64,000 nucleotides of DNA from Pontivivens ytuae (GTDB lineage: Bacteria > Pseudomonadota > Alphaproteobacteria > Rhodobacterales > Rhodobacteraceae): assembly GCF_015679265.1 (NCBI RefSeq), contig NZ_CP064942.1, positions 2,708,001 through 2,772,000 on the forward strand, written 5' to 3'. Of this stretch, positions 15,260-23,334 are shown one piece after another. The position numbers and the translations under genes were made by a program. Numbering within the stretch: position 1 is the first letter of the stretch; each line of letters starts with the position of its first letter. Below the pieces are notes generated by a model. It did no database searches, was not told the DNA's origin, and saw only the letters and a list, made by a program, of their open reading frames with translations.

Positions 15260-16048
15260 ATGGAACATCCCGGACAGTACCTCGCGACGATGCGGGACGC
15301 CGCACCGCTGGTCCACAACATCACCAACTTCGTTGCCATGAACGTGATGGCCAATGTGCTGATCGCCGCCGGCGCTTCGCCCGCCATGGTCCATGCCCGT
15401 GCCGAGGTGGCGGAGTTCGCCGGGATCGCCGCAGCACTCACCGTCAACATCGGCACAGCGGACCCCGAATGGGCGCAAGGGATGGAGGAGGCGGCCGCCG
15501 TGATGACCTCCGCTGGCCGTCCCTGGGTGCTCGACCCGGTCGGCGTCGGCGCCACCCGCTTCCGGCAGGAGCTCTGCGCCCGCCTGATCGAAGCGCGGCC
15601 CACGGTGGTGCGCGGCAACGCCTCCGAAATCCTGGCCCTCGCCGGAACCGCCGCAAAGGCCCGCGGCGTCGATGCGGGCGATAGCGTCGCGGCGGCGGAG
15701 GATGCCGCCCGCGCCCTTGCCACCCGCACGGGCGGCGTCGTCGCGGTAACCGGGGCCGAGGACTTCGTGACCGACGGCACAAGCGGCCTGCGCGTCGGCA
15801 ACGGGCACGCGCTGATGACCAGGGTCACCGCCCTCGGCTGCTCCCTGACCGGCGTGGTCGGCGCGTTCTGTGCCGGGCAGCCGCCGCTTGAGGCCACCGC
15901 CGCGGCGCTCGCCTACTACGGTATCGCGGGCGAGCGCGCCGCGGCGCAGGCGGCGGGTCCCGGCAGCTTCCAGGTCGCCTTTCTCGACGCGCTCCACGCC
16001 GTGACCCCGGCGGAGGTGAACGCAAGCGCGCGGATCGTTCCGGTATGA
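15260..16048 (+). CDS. thiM: Hydroxyethylthiazole kinase
   Basis: A 262-residue ribokinase-like enzyme that phosphorylates 4-methyl-5-(2-hydroxyethyl)thiazole for thiamine salvage. Diagnostic blocks are PLVHNITNFVAMNVMANVL (residues 14-32), GASPAMVHA, WVLDPVGVGATRFR (about residue 90), VVRGNASEI and the anion-hole segment VTALGCSLTGVVGAF (about residue 190); the usual catalytic Cys is present. The ATG follows a strong SD that can be masked by the riboswitch hairpin. The stop overlaps thiE by ATGA. Confidence 0.96.
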   Translation: MEHPGQYLATMRDAAPLVHNITNFVAMNVMANVLIAAGASPAMVHARAEVAEFAGIAAALTVNIGTADPEWAQGMEEAAAVMTSAGRPWVLDPVGVGATRFRQELCARLIEARPTVVRGNASEILALAGTAAKARGVDAGDSVAAAEDAARALATRTGGVVAVTGAEDFVTDGTSGLRVGNGHALMTRVTALGCSLTGVVGAFCAGQPPLEATAAALAYYGIAGERAAAQAAGPGSFQVAFLDALHAVTPAEVNASARIVPV

Positions 16049-16659
16049 TCGGCCCGATCTACTTCGTCACCGATCCCAGCGCGCCGCTGACCTTCGCCGC
16101 GCAGGCCCGGGCGGCGGCCCGCGGCGGCGCCTCCACCATCCAGCTCCGCGAGAAGACGCTGCCGGATGCGGAGCTCATCCCGCTCGCCCGCGGGCTGAAA
16201 GATCTGCTCGCGCCCCGCGGCATCCGGCTGATCGTCAACGACCGGATAGAGGTTGCGCGCGCCGCCGATGCCGACGGCCTCCACATCGGGCAGGGCGACG
16301 GTGATCCACGGGAAGCGCGCGCGGCGCTTGGCCCGGGCAAGCTTCTGGGACTGTCCGTCGAGAATGCCGACCAACTCGCTGCCATCCCGGAAGGCGCCGT
16401 CGACTATCTCGGCGTCGGCCCGGTGCGCGCCACCGCGACCAAGCCGGACCACGCGCCGCCCATCGGCTTCGACGGGCTTGCGCGGATCGTCGCCGCGACG
16501 CCGCTGCCCTGCGTGGCGATCGGCGGTGTCGGCCCCGGTGACATGGCCGCGGTCCGGGCGAGCGGTGCTGTGGGGGCTGCCATGGTTTCCGCCATCTCCC
16601 GCGCGCCGGACCCTGAGGCCGCGACCCGCTCCCTGCTGGCCGAATGGAGGGCCTCATGA
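16045..16659 (+). CDS. thiE: Thiamine-phosphate synthase
   Basis: A 204-residue TIM-barrel enzyme that joins HMP-pyrophosphate and thiazole phosphate. Visible are the pyrophosphate-binding IQLREKTL (about residue 32), LIVNDRIEVARAADADGLHIGQGD (residues about 63-86), YLGVGPVRATATKPDH and AIGGVGPGDM near residue 155. It is overlapped by four bases at both ends with thiM and thiD, so all are co-translated under the TPP riboswitch. Confidence 0.95.
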   Translation: MIGPIYFVTDPSAPLTFAAQARAAARGGASTIQLREKTLPDAELIPLARGLKDLLAPRGIRLIVNDRIEVARAADADGLHIGQGDGDPREARAALGPGKLLGLSVENADQLAAIPEGAVDYLGVGPVRATATKPDHAPPIGFDGLARIVAATPLPCVAIGGVGPGDMAAVRASGAVGAAMVSAISRAPDPEAATRSLLAEWRAS

Positions 16660-17465
16660 TCCCCAACATCCTGTCCATCGCGGGCTCCGACCCCTCAGGC
16701 GGCGCCGGCATCCAGGCCGATATCAAGGCGATCAGTGCGAATGGCGGCTATGCGATGGCGGCACTCACGGCGCTGACCGCGCAGAACACCCGCGGCGTGG
16801 CGGCGGCAGAGATGATCGCCCCCGATTTCGTGGCCCGTCAGATCGAGACGGTGCGCGAGGACATCCGCGTCGATGCGGTGAAGACCGGGATGCTCGGCAC
16901 CGCCGACATCATCCGGGCCGTCGCCGGGGCGCTCGCCGACCTCAAGGCACCTATCGTTGTTGATCCGGTAATGGTCGCGAAAGGCGGCCACCGCCTGCTC
17001 GCGCCCGAGGCGGTCGGCGCCCTGCGCGACGACCTGCTGCCCATCGCCACCGTGCTGACCCCGAACCTGCCCGAGGCCGCCGACCTGCTCGATACCGCGG
17101 AGGCCGCCACTCCGGCGGAGATGGAGGCGCAGGCCCGCGCGCTCCTCTCCCTCGGCCCCGATGCGGTGTTGCTGAAGGGCGGGCATCTCGCCGGGGGCGA
17201 AAGTCCCGATCTCCTGGCCATGTCCGACGCGCTCACCTGGCTGGAGGGGGAGCGCCACGCGACCGCAAACACTCACGGCACCGGCTGCACGCTGTCGGCG
17301 GCGCTGGCCGCGCTGCTCGCCCGGGGTCTGCCGCTGCCCAACGCGGCCGCCGCTGCCAAGCGCTATGTTGCATCCGCCATCGCCGCCTCCGACCGGCTCG
17401 ATGTCGGCGGCGGCCACGGGCCTGTCCACCATTTCCACGCCTTCGAGAAGGGACAAACCGAATGA
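16656..17465 (+). CDS. thiD: Hydroxymethylpyrimidine/phosphomethylpyrimidine kinase
   Basis: A 269-residue ribokinase-fold enzyme making HMP-pyrophosphate. The N-terminal SIAGSDPSGGAGIQADIK, MAALTALTAQNTRGV, VVDPVMVAKGGHRLL (about residue 105) and the anion-hole HGTGCTLSAALAA (about residue 205) are all present. The start MIPNILSIAG overlaps the thiE stop and has GGAGG just upstream. The stop overlaps the SDR gene. Confidence 0.95.
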   Translation: MIPNILSIAGSDPSGGAGIQADIKAISANGGYAMAALTALTAQNTRGVAAAEMIAPDFVARQIETVREDIRVDAVKTGMLGTADIIRAVAGALADLKAPIVVDPVMVAKGGHRLLAPEAVGALRDDLLPIATVLTPNLPEAADLLDTAEAATPAEMEAQARALLSLGPDAVLLKGGHLAGGESPDLLAMSDALTWLEGERHATANTHGTGCTLSAALAALLARGLPLPNAAAAAKRYVASAIAASDRLDVGGGHGPVHHFHAFEKGQTE

Positions 17466-18226
17466 CGTCTACCTTGCAGGACCAGTGCGTCCTCGTGACC
17501 GGAGCCGGACGCGGCCTGGGTGCGGCCATCGCCGCCGCCTTCGTGCGGGAGGGCGCGAGCGTCGCGATCAACTACCGCAACAGCGCCGACGCAGCCCTCG
17601 CGCTTGCTGGCCAGCTCGGCGCGCGGGCGCTTCCCGTGCAGGCCGACGTCACCGATCCCGATGCCGTCGAGGCCATGATCGCCACGGTCGAGGAGCGGTT
17701 CGGTGCGCCCACCACGATCATCCATAACGCGCTCGCCGACTACAGCTTCAACGGCGACGCGCGCACCCATCTCGACACGCTGGCGTGGGAGCATATCGCC
17801 CGGCAGGGGGAGACGGCGGTGGGCGGCGCGCTCAACATGATCCGTGTCATGCGCCCGCGTTGGGAGGTCGCCGGGGGCGGGCGGCTGATCACCATCGGCA
17901 CCAACCTCGTTCAGAACCCGGTCGTGCCTTACCATGACTATACGGCCGCGAAATCCGCGCTGCTGGCCCTCACCCGCACGGCGGCCAAGGAGCTCGGGCC
18001 CCTCGGCGTCACGGTCAACATGGTCTCCGGCGGGCTGCTGCGCACTACCGATGCGAGTGCAGCCACGCCCGAGGAGGTGTTCGACATCGTCGCCGCGCAG
18101 ACGCCCCTCGGCCAGGTCACGACGCCCGCGGAGATGGCCGATGCCGTCCTCTTCTTCGCGAGCCCGTGGTCGCGGGCCGTCACCGGGCAGAACCTGATCG
18201 TCGACGGCGGTCTCGTCTTCGGCTAG
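17462..18226 (+). CDS. SDR oxidoreductase in the thiamine operon
   Basis: A 254-residue short-chain dehydrogenase with complete motifs: VTGAGRGLGAAIAAAF (residues 11-26), the YTAAK catalytic pair near residue 160, and TGQNLIVDGG near the end. It resembles 3-oxoacyl-ACP reductases. Its ATG overlaps the thiD stop, so it belongs to the TPP-controlled operon although no thiamine step is known for it. Its stop codon interlocks with the converging ArsR gene in CTAG. Confidence 0.88.
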   Translation: MTSTLQDQCVLVTGAGRGLGAAIAAAFVREGASVAINYRNSADAALALAGQLGARALPVQADVTDPDAVEAMIATVEERFGAPTTIIHNALADYSFNGDARTHLDTLAWEHIARQGETAVGGALNMIRVMRPRWEVAGGGRLITIGTNLVQNPVVPYHDYTAAKSALLALTRTAAKELGPLGVTVNMVSGGLLRTTDASAATPEEVFDIVAAQTPLGQVTTPAEMADAVLFFASPWSRAVTGQNLIVDGGLVFG

Positions 18227-18558
18227 CCGCCCTCGACGTGATCGGCGAGGCGCACCAGCGCTGCGTCCCATTCCGCGCCCACGGCGTCGAGAAAGCGCTG
18301 CGCCTCGGTCAGACGGTCGGGGCGCAGCGAATAGCGCACCTCCCGCCCCGCCTTGCGCCGCCCGATGATGGCGGCATCCTCCAGCACTCGCAGATGCTTG
18401 GTTACCGCCTGCCGGGTCATGTCCGTGCCCCGCGCCAGTGCCGTGATCGACAGGTCCGCGCCGCCGCCGAGCCGCGCCACGATGGCAAGCCGTGTGGGAT
18501 CGCCAAGTGCCCCGAAGAGCGGTGCGAGCGCGGCGGCGGCAGCGGGATCATGTGACAT
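18223..18558 (-). CDS. ArsR family transcriptional regulator
   Basis: A 111-residue winged-helix repressor: LFGALGDPTRLAIVARL (residues 14-30), then the recognition helix region MTRQAVTKHLRVLEDAAII, and a wing with GREVRYSLRP. No metal-binding cysteine motif is visible, as usual for ArsR members partnered with an SRPBCC protein. It is the second gene of a two-gene unit, overlapping the SRPBCC gene by 11 bp, and probably represses the operator at 19014-19040. Confidence 0.9.
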   Translation of the reverse strand: MSHDPAAAAALAPLFGALGDPTRLAIVARLGGGADLSITALARGTDMTRQAVTKHLRVLEDAAIIGRRKAGREVRYSLRPDRLTEAQRFLDAVGAEWDAALVRLADHVEGG

Positions 18559-19003
18559 GGGCGGTCAGGTTCTCCATCTGTGCGGTCCAGCCCTTCTGGT
18601 TGCGCCGGAAATGCGGCAGGCGCGTGCCCTCTGGCAGGCTCTCGAAGCCGATCTCCACCAGCCGCAGCACGGTCGCATCGCCATCGGGCTCCAGCTCGAA
18701 CGTCACCTTCGTCGTGCGCCCGTCGGCATGGGCATCCTCGAAGGGCAGATCCTCGTCCAGCGGCCAAGTGAAGCTGAAGCGGCGCGGTGCCTCCAGCTCC
18801 TCGGTCCGCATGTAGATCGCCTTGCCGGGCGTTCCGTCGTAGCGCATCACGCCGCGCGTCACCTCACCGGGCACGAAAGGCCCGTCGAGGTCGCAGCGGA
18901 ACCAGGCGCCGAACTCCTTGTAGTCGGTCAGGGCGGTCCAGACCTTGTCCACCGGGGCGGCGATGCGCAGCTCACGCTCGATCGTGTCAGCCAGGTCGGT
19001 CAT
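18548..19003 (-). CDS. SRPBCC (AHSA1-like) domain protein
   Basis: A 151-residue START/Bet v1-like domain protein. The N-terminal ERELRIAAPVDKVWTALTDYKEFGAWF and the C-terminal GWTAQMENLTAHV are characteristic of the AHSA1 family members found with ArsR regulators. It may bind a hydrophobic ligand; the real substrate is unknown. First gene of the operon with ArsR; SD GGAGA upstream. Confidence 0.88.
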   Translation of the reverse strand: MTDLADTIERELRIAAPVDKVWTALTDYKEFGAWFRCDLDGPFVPGEVTRGVMRYDGTPGKAIYMRTEELEAPRRFSFTWPLDEDLPFEDAHADGRTTKVTFELEPDGDATVLRLVEIGFESLPEGTRLPHFRRNQKGWTAQMENLTAHVT

Positions 19004-19013
19004 CGGGCTCTCC

Positions 19014-19040
19014 TATATGCAACCTATGAGTTGCTATATG
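19014..19040. promoter_or_regulatory. Likely ArsR operator
   Basis: An inverted repeat, ATATGCAAC...GTTGCTATAT, lies just upstream of the SRPBCC start. A second smaller palindrome, AACCTTTCGGTT, follows at 19061-19072. Position and GCAAC/GTTGC symmetry fit autoregulation by the adjacent ArsR. Confidence 0.6.
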
Positions 19041-19078
19041 GGAGACGTGCGATAAAGCGCAACCTTTCGGTTTCTAAT

Positions 19079-19261
19079 TCAGCGCTCGACGCCCCGGTCG
19101 ATGCGCAGATAGTGCCCCAGCCGGGCCCGCGGCCCCTTCAGCGCGCGGCGGTGGAGCGTCTTGGCAGCGGGTGCGCTGCCTTCGGGTGCCGTGCGGCGGC
19201 GGACGGCGGTATAGGCGCGGACGAGCGTGCCGGAATCGCCGTGACCCGTGATCTTTTGCAT
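19079..19261 (-). CDS. Small basic protein, unknown
   Basis: A 60-residue Arg/Lys/His-rich protein starting MQKITGHGDSG. A strong GAGGAGG ribosome site lies 6 nt before the ATG, better than for the longer in-frame start. No family recognised. It is transcribed away from rpmI, between the ArsR unit and the ribosomal operon. Confidence 0.5.
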   Translation of the reverse strand: MQKITGHGDSGTLVRAYTAVRRRTAPEGSAPAAKTLHRRALKGPRARLGHYLRIDRGVER

Positions 19262-19305
19262 TCTGTCCTCCTCTGGATGGGAGGCCATCATAGCACGGAT
19301 TCCCC

Positions 19306-19334
19306 TTGCCAAGCGGGCGCGATGCGTCTAATGC
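19306..19334 (+). promoter_or_regulatory. Predicted promoter of rpmI-rplT
   Basis: TTGCCA (19306-19311), a 17-nt spacer, then TAATGC (19329-19334), about 75 bp before rpmI. Confidence 0.5.
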
Positions 19335-19410
19335 CACGCGCTCTATCCCGATGCGGCCGGCGACACGGGCTGCCGAGTCGCATCTCCACGACCCGACCAA
19401 GGAGATCGAA

Positions 19411-19611
19411 ATGCCCAAGATGAAGACGAAGTCGAGCGCCAAGAAGCGCTTCAAGATGACCGCCTCCGGCCGCGTGAAGGCTGCGCAGGCCGGCAAGCGC
19501 CACGGCATGATCAAGCGGACCAACAAGTTCATCCGCGACGCCCGCGGCACGACCGTCCTGTCGAAGCCCGACGAGGGCATCGTCAAGAAATACATGCCGT
19601 ACAACCGCTGA
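19411..19611 (+). CDS. rpmI: 50S ribosomal protein L35
   Basis: A 66-residue basic protein with the L35 pattern [15 protein letters not shown], then [15 protein letters not shown], ending VKKYMPYNR. Length is standard. It is followed after 16 bp by rplT. infC is not adjacent here. RBS AAGGAGAT is well placed before the ATG. Confidence 0.97.
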   Translation: MPKMKTKSSAKKRFKMTASGRVKAAQAGKRHGMIKRTNKFIRDARGTTVLSKPDEGIVKKYMPYNR

Positions 19612-19627
19612 TCAGGAGGCCAGGCAC

Positions 19628-19993
19628 ATGTCCCGAGTGAAATCCGGCAAGGTTACGCACGCCCGCCACCGCAAGGTCATCAAGCAGGCCAAAGGCTACT
19701 ACGGCGCGCGCTCCACGAACTTCCGCACCGCGACGCAGGCCGTCGACAAGGCGCAGCAGTATGCGACCCGCGACCGGAAGGCGCGCAAGCGCAACTTCCG
19801 CGCCCTGTGGATCCAGCGCATCAACGCAGGCGTCCGCGCCCATGACGAAGCGATGACCTACAGCCGCTTCATCAACGGCCTGTCGCTCGCCGGCATCGAG
19901 GTGGACCGCAAGGTCCTCGCCGATCTCGCCGTGCACGAGCCCGATGCGTTCAACGCCATCGTGGACCAGGCAAAGGCCGCACTGCCCGCCTAA
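19628..19993 (+). CDS. rplT: 50S ribosomal protein L20
   Basis: A 121-residue 23S-binding assembly protein. [29 protein letters not shown] at the N-terminus and [17 protein letters not shown] with YSRFINGL in the globular half are diagnostic. It ends 24 bp before a strong terminator that closes the L35-L20 operon. Confidence 0.97.
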   Translation: MSRVKSGKVTHARHRKVIKQAKGYYGARSTNFRTATQAVDKAQQYATRDRKARKRNFRALWIQRINAGVRAHDEAMTYSRFINGLSLAGIEVDRKVLADLAVHEPDAFNAIVDQAKAALPA

Positions 19994-20016
19994 GCGGCTA
20001 TACGAAAGAGACAATC

Positions 20017-20049
20017 GGGGGCCCTCGCACAGCCGTGCGGGGGCCCTTA
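20017..20049 (+). terminator. Terminator of rpmI-rplT
   Basis: GGGGGCCCTCGCAC (20017-20030) pairs with GTGCGGGGGCCC (20034-20045) with one mismatch, followed by TTAT. Confidence 0.75.
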
Positions 20050-20092
20050 TGCTGTGCGGCGTGGGGACTGAACGTGGGGAAGGGTGCGGCGC

Positions 20093-21163
20093 ATGGCGCG
20101 CATCAGCGAGTTGCACTATTCGAACGCCTTCGCGCGTTCCACCGGGATCGATGAATTCCTCGAGGTCTCCCTCTCCCAGGCGGAGGAGGCGAACGAGGAC
20201 GATTTCGTCGTGGGCTTCTACCAGGCCGATGGCAGCTTCGGCATCGAGATCTCGCTAACCGACGCGGGCGTGCGCAAGAGCTTCGACGCGGATGCGAAGG
20301 AGTGGGTCTACGTCATCTCCGCCGACACCTTCCCGATCCTGCTGACCGATCCCGACGGGGGCGGGTCGACGAATTACGAGGCCTATGCGCTGGTCGACAG
20401 CTCGACCTCCACCGTCATCGACTTCTACGACATCGGCGGCGGGACGCAGAACATCACGGCGTCGGGCGGCCCGGCGGACGGGGCGACCTCCACCAACCTG
20501 CCGGTCCCGACCGATCCAAACAGCGCCACCTACTCGATCCAGTTCAACCAGCCCAACCCCGGCACCCAGAGCAACGAGCCGATCTCGGAAGGGGCGTCCG
20601 GCTCGGTCTGCTTCGCCGCCGGAACGCGGATCGAGACGCCGCACGGGCCGCGACCGATCGAGGATCTGCGGCCCGGCGATCTCGTCCTCACCCTCGATGC
20701 CGGTCCGCAAGCGGTGGTCTGGGCCGGGTGCACCCGCATGGTCGCCAGCGGCCGCACGCGCCCCGTGCGCATCGCGCCGGGGGTGCTGGGCAACACCTCC
20801 GCCCTCGTCGTCTCACCCCAGCATCGCCTGCTGCTGCGCGGCCCGCGGGCCATGCTGCTGTTCGGCACGGCGGAGCTGCTGGTGCCTGCCCGCGCGCTGG
20901 TCGACGGCCGGGCCGCGCGCCGGATCGCGGCAGGTCCCGTCGACTACCACCACATCCTGCTCGAACAGCACCACGTGGTCCGCGCGAACGGCGTGGCCGC
21001 GGAGACCTTCCTACCCGGCCGCACCGGTCTCGACGTGATGGACGCCGCCTTGCGCGAGACGCTACTCGCCATCCGCCCCGACCTGCGCGCTATGCCCGAG
21101 AGCTACGGCCCCGCCGCGCGGCCGCTGCTGCAACCGCGCGAATACCGCCTGCTCGCGGCTTAA
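20093..21163 (+). CDS. Hint-domain (Hedgehog/intein-type) protein
   Basis: A 356-residue protein. Residues about 1-165 are an acidic, Gly/Ser/Thr-rich region without a family I can name. From residue 175 a Hint domain begins: SVCFAAGTRIETPHGPRPIEDLRPGDLVLT, with the Cys at the autocleavage position, then VVSPQHRLLLRG (about 243) and ILLEQHHVVRANGVAAETFLPG (about 288). Rhodobacterales often carry such proteins, some secreted; no signal peptide is seen here. An alternative GTG start lies three codons upstream. It could self-splice or cleave, but the C-terminal extein is only about 40 residues. Confidence 0.85.
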   Translation: MARISELHYSNAFARSTGIDEFLEVSLSQAEEANEDDFVVGFYQADGSFGIEISLTDAGVRKSFDADAKEWVYVISADTFPILLTDPDGGGSTNYEAYALVDSSTSTVIDFYDIGGGTQNITASGGPADGATSTNLPVPTDPNSATYSIQFNQPNPGTQSNEPISEGASGSVCFAAGTRIETPHGPRPIEDLRPGDLVLTLDAGPQAVVWAGCTRMVASGRTRPVRIAPGVLGNTSALVVSPQHRLLLRGPRAMLLFGTAELLVPARALVDGRAARRIAAGPVDYHHILLEQHHVVRANGVAAETFLPGRTGLDVMDAALRETLLAIRPDLRAMPESYGPAARPLLQPREYRLLAA

Positions 21164-22095
21164 GCGGCGAGGAACCGGTGCAGCCCCGCCACGATCTCCT
21201 CCGGCGCATCCTCCTGCAGGTAGTGCTTCGCCTCCGGCAGCTCCGTCACCTCCGCCTGCGGCAGCCGCGTCCGCCACGCCGCCAGCGCCTCTGGTGGGAA
21301 CAGAGGGTCCTTCATGCCCCAGAAGATCCGGGCGGGACCCTCGAAGCGCTCCAGGAACGGCCCCGTCTCCCGCAGCAGGATCTGCGCCGACGGATGGGCG
21401 GAGCGTGTCGGGATCAGCCGCGGAAACGCCATGACGCCCGCCCGCTCCGCCGGGCTGCGGAACACCCCCTTGTAGGCGTGGTGCACCCGCCGCAGCGCCC
21501 TCCCGTCCCCGGTCGCCATCCGCATCACCACCCGCTCGAAGAAGCCGAAGCGGCACACCAGAACGTCCCCCGGCCCCTTAGCCCGCATCAGCCGCAGCGG
21601 CGCGGGCAGGGGCAGGTTCTCCGGATCCATCCCGTCGGCGGGTGGCCAGAACCCGAACGTGTTCATCACGACCAGCCGCGCGATCCGCCCCGGATGCCGC
21701 GCCGCCATGCCGAGCCCGATCGGCCCGCCCCAGTCCTGCATCACCAGCGTGATGTCCGTGAGATCGAGCCGCTCCACCAGCGCTTCCAGGTTCCGGATAT
21801 GCGTGTCGATCGAATAGGCCGCACTGTCCGACGGCTTCTCCGACAGGCCGAAGCCGATATGGTCCGGCGCGATTACCCGGTGCGCTTCCGACAGCCCGGT
21901 CACGAAGCGCCGCCACAGGAACGACCAGGTCGGGTTGCCATGTAGCAGCAGGACTGGCGCCCCCGATCCCTCATCCACGTAGTGCATCATGCCCTGCGGC
22001 GTCCGGACGAACCGGCTCTCGAACGGATACTCCGCATCGAGCTTCAACTCTCGCCGCAGGGCCGCCGCCTGCGCACTCACTTTCGTCTCTGTCAT
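21160..22095 (-). CDS. Haloalkane dehalogenase-like alpha/beta hydrolase
   Basis: A 311-residue alpha/beta hydrolase. The oxyanion/halide segment VLLLHGNPTWSFLWR (about residue 50), nucleophile Asp in VMQDWGGPIGL (about residue 122) followed by Trp, acid in FWGMKDPLFPP (about residue 260) and the histidine of AKHYLQEDAPEEI match haloalkane dehalogenases, although related esterases cannot be ruled out. The start was placed at MTETKVSAQ because GGAGG lies just before it. A TetR gene is directly upstream in the same direction. Confidence 0.82.
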   Translation of the reverse strand: MTETKVSAQAAALRRELKLDAEYPFESRFVRTPQGMMHYVDEGSGAPVLLLHGNPTWSFLWRRFVTGLSEAHRVIAPDHIGFGLSEKPSDSAAYSIDTHIRNLEALVERLDLTDITLVMQDWGGPIGLGMAARHPGRIARLVVMNTFGFWPPADGMDPENLPLPAPLRLMRAKGPGDVLVCRFGFFERVVMRMATGDGRALRRVHHAYKGVFRSPAERAGVMAFPRLIPTRSAHPSAQILLRETGPFLERFEGPARIFWGMKDPLFPPEALAAWRTRLPQAEVTELPEAKHYLQEDAPEEIVAGLHRFLAA

Positions 22096-22139
22096 TGCGT
22101 CCTCCATGTTCAACGATCAGTGAAGAATGGGCAAATAAG

Positions 22140-22742
22140 TCAGCCAAGCCGTCGCAGCGTCTCCTCCGCGATGTCGTGGAGCACGTCTGTATCCACCCTG
22201 GCCCGCGCCAGCACGCAGAGCGAGACATGGGCACCGAAGAGCATTCGCGCGGTGCGGCGCAAGGCTTCGTCGTCCAGCGCGAGCGCCCCGGCGTCCCGCG
22301 CGTGGGTCAACGCCGTCAGGTAGGCCCGCTCGATCCGGTCGAAATAGGCGGCGACGCGCGGGCGCACGATCGGCAGGTCCGCCGCCGCCTCGCGCGCCGT
22401 GTTGCAGACGAGGCAGCCTCGCCGCCCCTCGGGCTCCCGCGAGAGTTCCACGAAGCCGCGCAGCAGCCCCGCGATCTCCGCCAGCCCGCTTCCCTCCGCC
22501 TCCAGCGGGGCGAGGAACATCTGCCCGGCCACAGCATCGAAATCCTCAAGTGCGGCCACGAACATCGCCGTCTTGTCGCCGAAGCCGTTGTAGAGCTGCC
22601 GCCGGTCGAGCCCGGTCGCCGCCTCCAGATCCGCGAGCGAGGTCTCGGCATAGCCGCCGATCCAGAACGCCTCCAGCGTCCGGCGACGGATCTCCTGCGG
22701 GTCATGTCCGAGCGGTCGGGCCATGGCCCGATCATTCATCAC
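22140..22742 (-). CDS. TetR/AcrR family regulator
   Basis: A 200-residue repressor. The N-terminal helix-turn-helix spans about residues 15-60 (AFWIGGYAETSLADLEAATGLDRRQLYNGFGDKTAMFVAAL), while CLVCNTAREAA near residue 110 marks a C-terminal ligand domain of the type with a conserved cysteine. It is cotranscribed with the dehalogenase-like gene 44 bp downstream and likely controls it. The first ATG is adopted; an internal ATG at MARPLG is possible. A palindrome overlaps the start. Confidence 0.87.
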   Translation of the reverse strand: MMNDRAMARPLGHDPQEIRRRTLEAFWIGGYAETSLADLEAATGLDRRQLYNGFGDKTAMFVAALEDFDAVAGQMFLAPLEAEGSGLAEIAGLLRGFVELSREPEGRRGCLVCNTAREAAADLPIVRPRVAAYFDRIERAYLTALTHARDAGALALDDEALRRTARMLFGAHVSLCVLARARVDTDVLHDIAEETLRRLG

Positions 22743-22752
22743 CGGCCGGTGA
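22739..22752. promoter_or_regulatory. Palindrome at the TetR start codon
   Basis: TCACCGGCCGGTGA is a perfect 14-bp palindrome immediately around the start of the TetR gene. It could be an autoregulatory operator. Confidence 0.4.
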
Positions 22753-22760
22753 AAAACAAG

Positions 22761-23324
22761 TCACTCCGTCATGCGCCGCCGCGTACGGGCATCGACCTCG
22801 GCCCGCAGGGTCCGCAGCAAGGGGTGCCGCTGCGTGCGACCGACCCCGTAGCCGAGGTTGAAGCCGTAGTCGAAATCCTCCGGGTTCCGCCCGGCGAGGT
22901 GCTGGAGCATGGTCTCGATCTTGTCGAGGCCCTTGGCCATCACCGCCTCCGCCGTCTCGCCCGCCTCGTACTCCTTCCAGAGGCCGATCATCCGGTCGCG
23001 CAGATCTGGGGGCAGGGGGGCGCAGAGCCGGGCCATGTCCGCCCGCTCCCGCTCCTTGCGGCCGTCCTCCGCCTGCTGCTCGGTCGCGGGGATGTCGCCG
23101 GAGATCGCCTCGCCCAGATCGTGCACGATACACAGCTGCAGCAGCCGCAGCGCGTCGACCTCCGTCTCCCCCTCCAGCAACAGCGCGAGGAGGCACAGCC
23201 GCCACGTATGCTCCGCCGTGCTTTCCCGCCGCCCCGCGCCGGTATGGCCGGAGCGCAGCGTGTCCTTCAGCGCCTCGGCGGCCTGCAGAAAATCGACGAT
23301 GGCCTTGAGGCGCTCCGTCTCCAT
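22761..23324 (-). CDS. HD-domain phosphohydrolase (YfbR/HDDC2-like)
   Basis: A 187-residue metal-dependent phosphohydrolase. The HD pattern is visible: TAEHTWRL (about residue 36), CIVHDLGEAISGDIP (about residue 65) and the distal Asp in AKGLDKIETMLQHL (about residue 130). Related proteins are 5'-deoxynucleotidases. It lies 10 bp downstream of the flavin monooxygenase stop, so the two are probably cotranscribed. Confidence 0.87.
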   Translation of the reverse strand: METERLKAIVDFLQAAEALKDTLRSGHTGAGRRESTAEHTWRLCLLALLLEGETEVDALRLLQLCIVHDLGEAISGDIPATEQQAEDGRKERERADMARLCAPLPPDLRDRMIGLWKEYEAGETAEAVMAKGLDKIETMLQHLAGRNPEDFDYGFNLGYGVGRTQRHPLLRTLRAEVDARTRRRMTE

Positions 23325-23334
23325 GACACTCCCC

